Of a stretch of 28,584 nt of DNA, positions 16,394-25,300 are shown piece after piece (the stretch's first letter is position 1; the number at the start of each line of letters is the position of its first letter). The notes beneath the pieces were generated by a model. The model saw nothing but the letters and a program-made list of their open reading frames with translations. It had not been told where the DNA came from and made no database searches. A program made the translations under genes and the position numbers. Origin of the DNA: Christensenella sp. UBA4379 (GTDB lineage Bacteria > Bacillota > Clostridia > Christensenellales > Aristaeellaceae); NCBI GenBank assembly GCA_002391225.1, contig DGRV01000005.1, positions 38,586 to 67,169 on the forward strand, in the 5' to 3' direction.

Positions 16394-18160
16394 ATGAAAC
16401 GTCTGTTCCAGGCGGCGCTTTGCCTGGCGCTCTTTTTCCGCCTGCCGGCGGCGCAGGCGGGACAGGGTAATTTTTACCTGCCGAAAGGCGTGACCGTGAT
16501 CGGGGAAGAAGCCTTCGCAGGAGCAAAGGTATCCTGGGTCGATCTTCCCCTGGGCATCGAGGAAATCCACGCACGCGCCTTCATGGACTGCGGGGACTCG
16601 CTGAACATCAATCTGCCTCAGACCCTCCGGCTGATTGACGACACCGCCTTTCAGAACTGCGGCACAGTGGACGCCTATTATTACCGGGAATCCTACGCAG
16701 AACAGTGGTGCCAGAATAAAAGCCAGGTCGTCTGCCATCCGCAGGAGCTGGTGCACTGCTATTTAAGCCCCAGTTCCGCTTTCATCGGGACGGACGTGAC
16801 CCTCACCTGCGTCGTGGAGGAAAAGCTGATCGGCGAGGCCCGCTACCGCTGGGAAAGGAGCACGGACGGACAGAAGACCTGGGAAGCCTGCGCCTTGGAA
16901 GGGGCCAACAGAAAGACCGCCTCCTTTACGGCCGAGCGGGAGGACCTTGGGGCCTGGTTCCGCTGCGCGATGACCGACGACACGGGGACCTATCACTCCC
17001 TGCCCAAACAACTTGGGACGGTCTCCACCCTTTCCATCACCTCGGCCGTCGTTTCAGGCAGCAGCGTATCCCTCTCCTGGACGGACTGCGGCCGCATGGG
17101 CTGCACCGTGCTGATGGCGGAAGGAAGCGAAAACTTCCAAGTCGTCCAGGACAACGTGACCGAAAACTTCACCGACCTGAATGACTTAAAGCCCAACACC
17201 TCCTACCGCTTTCAGATCGTCCTGAACAGCGGGGAAGGCAGCCTTCAAAGCTCCGTCATTTCCCTGACCACGCAGAATTATCGGACCGGCGTTCAGTGCC
17301 GCGCCCTATTGATCGGGGAAGTCAGCTTTGACCCCATCTGCAACCGCAACTGGGGAGACGTGGCGCTGATGCGTTCCATGCTGGCCGCCGTCACCGGCCC
17401 GGGCGATAACTCCTATACAGTCGTCCGGCGCAGGGACATCGGGTATTACAAAGACGTGCAGCTCGCCATCCAAAGCGCCTTTGCAGAGGCGGACGAGGAC
17501 GACATCAGCCTGTTCTTCATCGCTTCCCACGGTGACCGCTCCTCCCAGAACATGCACGCCGGAGAGGTGCTGCTGGCCGGCCCCCAGGGCGAAAGGGACT
17601 ATATCACCATGGCCGAGCTGGCCCAATTCCTGGGCGGTGTCCCCGGCCGGGTCGTCGTGATCCTGGAAAGCTGCGGCTCCGGCGCGGCCATCTATGACGG
17701 CGGCGCTATCACATCAAAGAGCACCTCCGACCCCTTCTGCGACGCCGCTATCCGCGCCTTTGCCGCCGCGGACCAGACGCTTGCCCTGGAGGATGAAAAG
17801 TTCTTCTTTGACGAAAACGGCCAGCTCATTGACCCGCCCATCACCCCCAGGACCGGCGAGCTCCGCCAGAGCAAGTTCTATGTGCTGACGGCCTCCGAAT
17901 ACCTGCAGATGAGTTGGGGCACAGAAAATGAACCGGCCCACAACTTCTTTACCAAGCACCTGACGAACGGCGTCGGCCTTTCCGGGACGATGCCCGCCGA
18001 CACGGACGCAAACGGCGCCGTCACCCTACAGGAGCTGTACGCCTACATCCAGCTCCACGGGGACCCGGAGCTCCACTGGGACGACACCTACAAGCAATAC
18101 GGCCACCAGAACGTTCAAGTGTACCCCACGAATTGCGGACTGGAGCTCTTTTTTCGATAA
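16394..18160 (+). CDS. Secreted caspase-fold (C13-like) peptidase with LRR, Ig and Fn3 modules
   Basis: 588 residues with a signal peptide (about 1-22, ending near PAAQA). Residues 28-110 resemble BspA-type leucine-rich repeats (LPKGVTVIGEEAFAG, INLPQTLRLIDDTAFQNCG). Residues 120-208 resemble an Ig-like domain (YRWERSTDGQKTWEAC, WFRC) and 212-294 an Fn3-like domain (LKPNTSYRFQIVLNSGEG). The C-terminal half has a caspase/legumain pattern: FFIASHGD with H379 and VVILESCGSG with C427. ESCGSG resembles the legumain-type ESCESG more than the caspase QACRG. DTDANGAVTLQEL (536-548) matches a calcium EF-hand loop. It may cleave or bind host or community proteins at the cell surface; no anchor is visible. 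The near-perfect ribosome site GGAGGTGAT (16379-16387) sets the start. It lies 49 bases after the oxidoreductase gene with no terminator between. Confidence 0.82.
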   Translation: MKRLFQAALCLALFFRLPAAQAGQGNFYLPKGVTVIGEEAFAGAKVSWVDLPLGIEEIHARAFMDCGDSLNINLPQTLRLIDDTAFQNCGTVDAYYYRESYAEQWCQNKSQVVCHPQELVHCYLSPSSAFIGTDVTLTCVVEEKLIGEARYRWERSTDGQKTWEACALEGANRKTASFTAEREDLGAWFRCAMTDDTGTYHSLPKQLGTVSTLSITSAVVSGSSVSLSWTDCGRMGCTVLMAEGSENFQVVQDNVTENFTDLNDLKPNTSYRFQIVLNSGEGSLQSSVISLTTQNYRTGVQCRALLIGEVSFDPICNRNWGDVALMRSMLAAVTGPGDNSYTVVRRRDIGYYKDVQLAIQSAFAEADEDDISLFFIASHGDRSSQNMHAGEVLLAGPQGERDYITMAELAQFLGGVPGRVVVILESCGSGAAIYDGGAITSKSTSDPFCDAAIRAFAAADQTLALEDEKFFFDENGQLIDPPITPRTGELRQSKFYVLTASEYLQMSWGTENEPAHNFFTKHLTNGVGLSGTMPADTDANGAVTLQELYAYIQLHGDPELHWDDTYKQYGHQNVQVYPTNCGLELFFR

Positions 18161-18178
18161 TAGACTCTGTAAAAGCTC

Positions 18179-18205
18179 AAAGCCGCGGGTTTTTCCCGCG
18201 GCTTT
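18179..18205. terminator. Rho-independent terminator after the peptidase gene
   Basis: An 11-bp perfect stem (18179-18189 with 18195-18205) around a TTTTT loop. Outer bases AAAAGC (18171-18176) can also pair with GCTTTT (18207-18212). It lies between convergent genes and can stop both strands; the tails are short T-runs. Confidence 0.75.
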
Positions 18206-18215
18206 GGCTTTTATC

Positions 18216-18258
18216 ATCATCACAGCGAGCAGGAGCCAGGCCTGCCTGCCGTGATGAT
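18216..18258. terminator. Second hairpin downstream of glgA
   Basis: ATCATCAC (18216-18223) pairs with GTGATGAT (18251-18258), with an inner GCAGG/CCTGC stem. It is placed 14 bases after the glgA stop on the minus strand and is followed there by GATAAAAG. Probably part of a double terminator with 18179-18205, but its T-tail is poor. Confidence 0.45.
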
Positions 18259-18271
18259 ATTGGAAAACTCT

Positions 18272-19753
18272 TTATTTCAGTTCCTCATACAGCTCCAGGT
18301 AGCGTTTCGCAGACAGTCCCCAGGAGACGTCCTTTTCCATGTCGCGGACGACAACGGCGTTCCAGCGGTCCCGCTCTTCCTGGTAGACGCGCTGGGCGCG
18401 CTGTACGGCGTCCAGCAGAAGGTCGGCCCGGTACTGGTCGAAGGTGAAGCCGTTGCCCTCGCCGGTATTTTCGTTGAAGGGCTCCACGGTGTCCTTGAGG
18501 CCGCCGGTCTCCCGGACGATGGGCACCGTGCCGTACCGCATGGCGATCAGCTGGGTCAGCCCGCAGGGCTCAAACAGGGAGGGCACCAGCAGGGCGTCGG
18601 AGCTGGCATAGATCTGATGGGCGAGGCTTTCGTCGTACTTGATGTAGGCGCAGACCTGGCCGGGATAGGTGTTTTCATAGTAGCGGAAGGCGTTTTCATA
18701 CCGCGGGTCTCCGGTGCCCAGGATGACCACCTGCATGTTCTCGTTGATCATCTGGGTGAAGGCGGCGTTGATCAGGTCCAGGCCCTTCTGGTCCGTCAGG
18801 CGGGAGATCAGGCCGACCACGAACTTGCTTTCATCCACCATCAGGCCCAGGCGCTCCTGCAGGGCCTTTTTGTTGACCGGCTTGGCGGAAAGGACGTCCT
18901 TTTCGTCATACTGCACCGGCAGGAGCCTGTCCGTCCGGCTGTTCCAGATGTCGATGTCGATGCCGTTCACGATGCCGCGGAGCTTGGCCCGGTGATACCA
19001 AAGATGGCCGTTCAGGCCCTCGCCGTAAAAGTCCGTCTGGATCTCTTCGGCATAGGTCTCGCTGACGGTGGTGACCCGGTCCGCATAGGCCAGGCCGCCC
19101 TTGAACATGTTGGCTTCCCCGTCGTTGACCTTGAAGACGGCATAGTCAAACAGGTAGTCCGGCAGGCCCGTCCAGTATTTCAGGTGGTCGATGCTGCAGA
19201 TGCCCTGGAAGCGCAGGTTGTGGATGGTGAGGATGCTCCGCGCCTGGCTGACGGGGGTGCCGTCAAACCGGGTGCGCAGGTAGACGGGCACCAGGGCCGC
19301 CTGCCAGTCGTGGCAGTGTACGACGTCCGGCACCCAGTTCAGGTAGTTGAGGGCGGCCAGGGAAGCCTTGGCGAAGTAGCAGTACTTCGGGATGTCCTCC
19401 CACAGGCCCGTGTAGGGGTTCCCCCAGTCGAAGAACTCCCGGTTGTCGATGAAGTCGTAGATTACGCCGTCCAGCTCCAGCTCCATGATGCCGACGTAGA
19501 AGGTCCGCCCGTCCTGTGTCAGGTCCATCATGAAGGAGCCGCGGTATTCCATCTGATCCCGGTATTTTTCCGGGATGCAGCGGTAGCAGGGCATCAGCAC
19601 CCGCACCTCGCAGCCCAGGGGCAGCAGGGCCCGGGGCAGGGCGTACATGACGTCCCCCAGCCCGCCGGTCTTGATAAACGGAAAGCTTTCCGACCCGATA
19701 AATGCCACCCTGGCGCCCGGTTTGATTTCAGTCAATTCATTTTTTTCAGGCAT
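18272..19753 (-). CDS. glgA: Glycogen synthase (ADP-glucose type, GT5)
   Basis: 493 residues, close to the usual bacterial GlgA length. It extends alpha-1,4-glucan using ADP-glucose. The N-terminal ADP-glucose loop is KTGGLGD (28-34). HCHDWQAAL (146-154) and IVNGIDIDIW (261-270) are GT5 signatures. The C-terminal Rossmann half carries SRLTDQKG (317-324) and FEPCGLTQ (394-401) with E395, matching the retaining GT-B EX7E region, then TGGLKDTV. The ATG at 19753 is chosen because GGGAG lies eight bases upstream and the first strand follows; upstream in-frame starts overlap the promoter. It stands alone: no glgC, glgD, glgB or glgP is within the window. Cytosolic. Confidence 0.96.
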   Translation of the reverse strand: MPEKNELTEIKPGARVAFIGSESFPFIKTGGLGDVMYALPRALLPLGCEVRVLMPCYRCIPEKYRDQMEYRGSFMMDLTQDGRTFYVGIMELELDGVIYDFIDNREFFDWGNPYTGLWEDIPKYCYFAKASLAALNYLNWVPDVVHCHDWQAALVPVYLRTRFDGTPVSQARSILTIHNLRFQGICSIDHLKYWTGLPDYLFDYAVFKVNDGEANMFKGGLAYADRVTTVSETYAEEIQTDFYGEGLNGHLWYHRAKLRGIVNGIDIDIWNSRTDRLLPVQYDEKDVLSAKPVNKKALQERLGLMVDESKFVVGLISRLTDQKGLDLINAAFTQMINENMQVVILGTGDPRYENAFRYYENTYPGQVCAYIKYDESLAHQIYASSDALLVPSLFEPCGLTQLIAMRYGTVPIVRETGGLKDTVEPFNENTGEGNGFTFDQYRADLLLDAVQRAQRVYQEERDRWNAVVVRDMEKDVSWGLSAKRYLELYEELK

Positions 19754-19812
19754 TTGCGACACTCCCTCTGTTTCCATCATATCCCGAGGAATGATGGAGT
19801 TTTCTATATTCC

Positions 19813-19841
19813 AATATACTATATTTTGCAGGTTTGGGCAA
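19813..19841 (-). promoter_or_regulatory. Sigma-A promoter of glgA
   Basis: Minus-strand TTGCCC (19836-19841), a 17-base spacer and TATATT (19813-19818). The predicted start near 19806 gives a leader of about 53 bases. It is divergent from the GH3 promoter, with 26 bases between the two -35 boxes. Confidence 0.7.
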
Positions 19842-19867
19842 GAGAAAATCACAGGTTTCTTCGTCCA

Positions 19868-19896
19868 TTGACTGAAAGCCCCTTATCTTTTATAAT
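19868..19896 (+). promoter_or_regulatory. Sigma-A promoter of the GH3 beta-glucosidase gene
   Basis: TTGACT (19868-19873), a 17-base spacer and consensus TATAAT (19891-19896). The predicted start near 19903 leaves a leader of about 50 bases before the ATG at 19953. This is one of the strongest promoters in the window. Confidence 0.85.
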
Positions 19897-19952
19897 AATA
19901 GAAAAAATCACTGCCTCATCCCATTTCATCAACCCTTCGGAGGTACCCGCCC

Positions 19953-22226
19953 ATGGACGTAAAGAAACTCGTCGCGCAGATGACCCTGGAAGAAAAAGCC
20001 GGGCTTTGCTCGGGCCTGGATTTCTGGCACACCAAGCCGGTGGAGCGGTTGGGCGTTCCGGCTTGCATGGTCAGCGACGGCCCACACGGCCTGCGCAAGC
20101 AGGACGAGCAGGCCGACCACCTCGGGATCAACGAGAGCATCAAGGCTGTCTGCTTCCCCGCCGCCTGCGCCACCGCCGCCTCGTTTGACAAAGCGCTGAT
20201 CACCCGGATGGGCGAAGCCATCGGCGACAGCTGCCAGCATGAGCGCCTGTCCGTCGTGCTGGGCCCGGCGGTCAACATCAAGCGCTCTCCCCTGTGCGGA
20301 AGGAACTTTGAATATTTTTCGGAAGACCCCTACCTGGCCGGGAAGATGGCCGCCGCCTTCATCCACGGCGTGCAGAGCCGCAACGTCGGCACCAGCATCA
20401 AGCACTTCGCCGCCAATTCCCAGGAGCACCGGCGGATGAGCTCCTCCTCGGACGCGGACGAGCGCACCCTGCGGGAAATCTATTTTCCCGCCTTTGAAAC
20501 CGCCGTCAAGGAGGAACAGCCCTGGACGGTGATGTGCTCCTACAACCGGATCAACGGCGTCTTCGCCTCGGAAAACAAGTGGCTGCTGACCGACGTCCTG
20601 CGGGACGAATGGGGCTTTGAAGGCTACGTCATGTCCGACTGGGGCGCGACGGCGGACCGGGTCAAGGGCCTGATTGCCGGGCTCGACCTGGAAATGCCCT
20701 CCTCCCACGGCGTGAACGACAAAAGGATCTTCGAGGCCGTACAAAATGGCAGCCTGGACGAAGCCGTGGTCGATCAGGCCTGCGAGCGCATCCTGAACAT
20801 CGTGTACCGGTATACGGAAAACGCCCGCCCGGACACCCCCTGGGACCTGGAGGAGCAGCACCGCCTGGCCGGGAAAATCGCCGAGCAGTGCGTCGTACTC
20901 CTCAAAAACGAAGAAAACCTCCTGCCCCTTGACAAAAAGGAGAAGGTCGCCTTCATCGGCGGGTTTGCCGAAAAGCCGCGTTTTCAGGGCGGCGGCAGCT
21001 CCCACATCAACTGCGCGAAGATCACCGGGGCCCTGGAGGCGGCCGAAGGCCTGCCCTATGTGTACGAAAAGGGCTTCAGCGCCACCGACGACCAGGCGGA
21101 CGAAGCGCTGATCGCCCGCGCCGTTCAGGCGGCAAAGGAAGCCCGGGTCGCCGTGATCTTCGCCGGCCTGCCGGATTCCTTTGAATCCGAGGGCTATGAC
21201 CGCCGGCACATGCGTCTGCCCGAATGTCAGAATCAGCTGATCGAAGCCGTCAGCGCGGCCAACGAAAACACCGTCGTGGTCCTGCACAACGGCTCCCCCG
21301 TCGAAATGCCGTGGATCGGCCGCGTCAAGGCCGTGCTGGAAGCCTATCTGGGCGGGGAAAACGTCGGCTCCGCCGTGATCCGGGTGCTGTACGGGGACGT
21401 GAACCCCTCCGGCCACCTGGCGGAAACCTTCCCCGTAAAGCTGTCGGACAACCCCTCCTACCTCTATTACGGCGGCGAAGGGAACCGCACCGAATACCGG
21501 GAGGGGATCTTCGTCGGCTACCGCTATTACGACAAAAAGGAGATGCCGGTCCTCTTCCCCTTTGGCCACGGGCTGAGCTACACCAGCTTTGAATACAGCG
21601 ATCTCTGTCTGAGCGCCGACAGCATCCGGGACGATGAGGAGCTGACCGTCACCGTCACGGTCAAAAACACCGGCAGCCGCTTTGGCAGAGCCGTCGCCCA
21701 GCTCTATGTGCGGGACGTGGAAAGCAGCCAGCTGAAGCCCGTCCGCGAGCTCAAGGGCTTTGAGAAGGTCGGCCTGATGCCCGGCGAAAGCAAGAAGATC
21801 GCTTTCACACTGGACAAGCGCTCCTTTGCCTGCTGGAACGAAGAGCTTCACGACTGGTACGCAGAAAGCGGCGAGTATGTGATCGAGATCGGCGAATCCT
21901 CCCGCGACCTCCGGGTGTGCGCGAAGGTGAACCTCCAGTCCACCGCCTCCTTCCCCCGCCGCTATGACGAAAACAGCATCATCATGGACATCGCCGCGGA
22001 CGAGCGCGCGATGGCGGCCCTCCGCCCCCTGATGGAGGCTGGCTCCGCCCTCTTCCATCCCGAAGAGAACGACCAAACTTCCGACGCCGCCAAGGAAGCC
22101 ATTACTGACGAAATGAACCTGGCGATGATGAACTACATGCCCCTGCGCGGCCTGCTCAGCTTCTCCGACGGAATCACCTGGGAGCTGATCGAGGACATCG
22201 TCCGGAAGATGAACGGCGGAAAATAA
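19953..22226 (+). CDS. Glycoside hydrolase family 3, beta-glucosidase-like
   Basis: 757 residues. The first TIM-barrel domain has KHFAANSQEHRR (150-161), CSYNRING (195-202) and the nucleophile motif VMSDWGA with D229. The second alpha/beta sandwich has ESEGYDR, where the acid/base region lies in this subfamily, and LFPFGHGLSYT introduces the Fn3-like third domain (about 560-660). A helical C-terminal extension of about 90 residues follows. There is no signal peptide, so it should hydrolyse imported beta-glucosides such as cellodextrins; beta-xylosidase or other GH3 activities cannot be excluded. GGAGGT (19939-19944) sets the start. It is monocistronic, with its own promoter and terminator, and divergent from glgA, suggesting that glucose release and glucan storage share an intergenic control region. 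Confidence 0.92.
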   Translation: MDVKKLVAQMTLEEKAGLCSGLDFWHTKPVERLGVPACMVSDGPHGLRKQDEQADHLGINESIKAVCFPAACATAASFDKALITRMGEAIGDSCQHERLSVVLGPAVNIKRSPLCGRNFEYFSEDPYLAGKMAAAFIHGVQSRNVGTSIKHFAANSQEHRRMSSSSDADERTLREIYFPAFETAVKEEQPWTVMCSYNRINGVFASENKWLLTDVLRDEWGFEGYVMSDWGATADRVKGLIAGLDLEMPSSHGVNDKRIFEAVQNGSLDEAVVDQACERILNIVYRYTENARPDTPWDLEEQHRLAGKIAEQCVVLLKNEENLLPLDKKEKVAFIGGFAEKPRFQGGGSSHINCAKITGALEAAEGLPYVYEKGFSATDDQADEALIARAVQAAKEARVAVIFAGLPDSFESEGYDRRHMRLPECQNQLIEAVSAANENTVVVLHNGSPVEMPWIGRVKAVLEAYLGGENVGSAVIRVLYGDVNPSGHLAETFPVKLSDNPSYLYYGGEGNRTEYREGIFVGYRYYDKKEMPVLFPFGHGLSYTSFEYSDLCLSADSIRDDEELTVTVTVKNTGSRFGRAVAQLYVRDVESSQLKPVRELKGFEKVGLMPGESKKIAFTLDKRSFACWNEELHDWYAESGEYVIEIGESSRDLRVCAKVNLQSTASFPRRYDENSIIMDIAADERAMAALRPLMEAGSALFHPEENDQTSDAAKEAITDEMNLAMMNYMPLRGLLSFSDGITWELIEDIVRKMNGGK

Positions 22227-22256
22227 TAACAAGCAAAAACGAATCGGCACTAAAAA

Positions 22257-22296
22257 AACACCCTGGCCTCCGTGTGTGAATGGAAGCCAGGGTGTT
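22257..22296. terminator. Bidirectional terminator between GH3 and SH3-protein genes
   Basis: AACACCCTGGC (22257-22267) pairs with GCCAGGGTGTT (22286-22296), extended by a short inner stem. On the minus strand it is followed directly by a run of seven T (22258-22252), a strong terminator for the SH3-protein gene. On the plus strand the tail (TTTGAATTATTTTTTC) serves the GH3 gene. Confidence 0.85.
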
Positions 22297-22305
22297 CCGT
22301 TTGAA

Positions 22306-25300
22306 TTATTTTTTCTTGCTCGGCGCGTGAGAATACGCGTACTGGATCGCCTGCTGGTGGTAGGCGTCGACTTCGCCGCTGCGGTGTACGCGGGAGGCCA
22401 CGAAGTGGACGCAGAACTGGCCGGAGAAGGCGTTATCGGGGATGGAGTCGCCGTCCGGATAGTTGTGCGGGACGCCGTACATGGAGGCCGCGTAGGTCCG
22501 GCCGCCCACCGTCACCCACAGGGGGCGGCGCTGCCAGTGTTTGTTGGACAGGATCTCTTCCGCGCTGGAGACGCCGTAGATTCGGCACATGGCCGCGGTA
22601 TCGGCTGCGGTCAGCGGTTCGACGTCCGCGTGATAGCTGCCGCCCAGGCGGCGGGCCCGGAAGGCCAGGCCGGTATAAACGTCGGTAATCACGGCGATCG
22701 TTCCCCTGGTCCAGACATGCTGGATGGAGCCGTTATACCAGTTGGACTTTTCCACCGGATAGATCTTGCCGTCGTAGCTCTTGGTGCCGTACAGGGCGGA
22801 CTGGGTCATCTGGCCCGCGACGCCGTCGGCCGTCAGGCCGTTATCATGCTGGAAGGTGGTCACCGCCTGCACGGTCGCCGTGGTGTACTCGCCGGTCACG
22901 TTGTCCGCGCTCAGGTAGCCCTGCTCAAAGAGCTCCTGCTGCAGGCGGGTCACGCTTTCGCCGGTGGAGCCCAGACGGAGGGTTTCGTAGGTGACGTAAT
23001 CGCCCTTGTCGCTCTCGGGATCCGGATCGGTGGGCACGATCACCTCGCCGTCCATGGAGGTATCCTCATAGGATTCCTCCGGCGGGTTGACCATGTTCTC
23101 CCATTCCGCGTTGGTCAGGATGTGGAGCAGGTCGGAGCGGATATAGCCGCTCACCATGGCGTACTCGATCTCGTACCAGGTATAGGCTTCGCCCGACTCA
23201 TCCTGGATGGGGCCGCTCATGACCTGAACGAAGGTGTTCGACGCGGAAATGCGGGTCACGGAGATGGAATTGGTCGACGGACGCTTGCGGATGATCACGT
23301 TGTCTTCCAGGGTGTAAGCGGTGTTGGTCTGATCTTCGCTGTTGGAAACGGCGGGAGCGGCAGCAGCCTCTTCGTCGCCGGAATCCGTCTCTTCCAGGGT
23401 TTCTTCGTAGAAGGAGGGCGTTTCCTCTTCTGCGGGCGCCAGGGCGACGGTTTCGTCGGTGTAGGGGGTGCCGAAGGTGGCCTCCCAGACGCCTTCCGTC
23501 ATCAGGTTGATCAGGTCTCCGCGGACATAGCCGGTGACGTTGTTATACTGTACCTCGTACCAGACGTAGTTGGCGCCGCTCTCATCCAGCTTGGCGTCGC
23601 TGAGCACCGTCAGGTAGGTGTGCTCCGAGCCTACGATGGCCACGCTCTGGGACTGGACGTTGGGGGCCCGGCGCAGATAGACGCGCTCCTGAGTGGTGTA
23701 GGCCATATCGATCAGGGCCGTTTCGTCCCCTTCCGGAACCACGACCTCGGCGGCCTTCGGGGTGATCTCCTCGGTCTGGACGCCGGCCACCTCGCTGTAT
23801 TCGGCCTGGGAATAAATGTGCAGCATATCGCCGCGGATCCAGCCGTTGTACGCGCCGAATTCCACCAGGTACCAGAGGAAATCGCTCCCCTCTTCGTCCT
23901 TGCGGACGTCGCCCAGCAGGGTCACGGCGGTTTCAGACTTTTCGATCCTGGTCACGGAAACGGCCAGGGTGGAGGGAGACTTCCTGATAAAGACCTTGTC
24001 TTTCAGTGTGTAAGCGACGCCGCTGGAAGCGGAGAGCTCCGCCGCGGCCTGCTCCACCTCGGCGGGCTGGGCCGCCGTCAGCGTCTGCTCCTCGGGAAGC
24101 AGGTTGTTTTCCTGCCAGAGAGCGTATTCCTCGTTGGTCATCACGCGGACGTATTCGCCCATCACAAAGGCGGTTTCGTCATGATAGGTGACGCGGTACC
24201 AGTTATCGCCGCTGACGTTGATCTGGTCCGTCCAGCGCAGGACGTCGCCCTCGTCGATCTTACCCAGGGAACGGGCGGTCGTCGCCGCAGCGGCGCGGAC
24301 GTTCACGTTCCGGGAAACGCAGATCAGGTAGCCGGACTCCTCGTTGTCCGCCGGGTTCGGCACGGCCCCGCTGGCCAGATAGTTTTTTAGCTGGTTGCGG
24401 CTCAGCATCATGCAGGTATCGCCGCGCAGATAGCCCTCCTGGCCGGAGGCGACCACCGGATACCAGGTATAGCCGTCGTTGACATAGGGGCTGCCCCACA
24501 TTTCGAGCACGTCCCCCAGGCTCACGCGCACGGAGACGTCCGCGTTGCGCTCCGGCTCCTTGCGCACGTTGACCGTGTTGCTCAGCACGTAGACATAAGG
24601 CACCTTCGCGGTCAGGGAAGAATCGATCTCCACCTGGTCCATGCTGATATAGCCGGTCATGCCGCCGTAGACGGTGGCGTAGAAATAGCTGTCCTGCCCG
24701 AGGGCCACCAGCAGAGATCCGTCCGGGATCCTGGCCAGGGTCGCGCCCTCGGCATTCGCCGTCGCCCTCATTTCCAGCGGAGCGCCGCCCGTCCGGGCGG
24801 TCACGCAGAAGACGGTCTCTTCCGGCTCTTCAACATAAACGGTTTCTTCTTCCGCCTGCGCGGTTTCCCCGGCTTCCGCCGCTTCCTCCTGCGCCTGTTC
24901 GCCGACGATCAGGCAGTCCGCCAGCACGTAACCAGTGACGTCCTCATACATGACCATGGCCCAGGTCGCATCGGCGTCCAGCACATAGACCTGCGCGCCG
25001 TTGTTTAGGTAGGTGATGGCGCGGGCCTTGGTGCTTTTATCCTCCCTCAGGGTCAGGCTGCCGCCCTGCGGGGTGCTCACCGTGGCGATCACCGGATCGA
25101 CGGTCTCTTCAAAATCAACGTCCTGGGCGGACAAAACGACATTCTCTCCCGCAGCAGATACGTCCTGCGCGGCGGAAACTTCCGTTTCTTCCGCTACGAC
25201 CGGGGCTTCCTCCTGGGCAGGTTCAATATCTCCCAGCGCCAGAACTTCCCCGGCGTTGATATATCCGTCCTCGTCCGCCTGGGGAAGGACGTCCGCTTCT

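Noticed and set aside
11922..18160. MoxR plus caspase-like gene as a cytosolic antiviral conflict system
   Set aside because: The caspase-like protein has a signal peptide and adhesion-type extracellular modules, the DUF58 gene is the ordinary MoxR partner, and no sensor or nucleotide-signalling gene is present. Kept only as an envelope-related hypothesis.
18251..20188. 645-codon plus-strand frame opposite glgA
   Set aside because: Antisense to a strongly supported glgA and runs through its promoter; no domain seen.
19929..22250. 773-codon minus-strand frame opposite the GH3 gene
   Set aside because: Antisense shadow of the GH3 gene; Val/Gly/His-rich translation without motifs, promoter or ribosome site.
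22276..24390. 704-codon plus-strand frame opposite the SH3 protein
   Set aside because: Antisense shadow. Apparent repeats in its translation only mirror the SH3 repeats.
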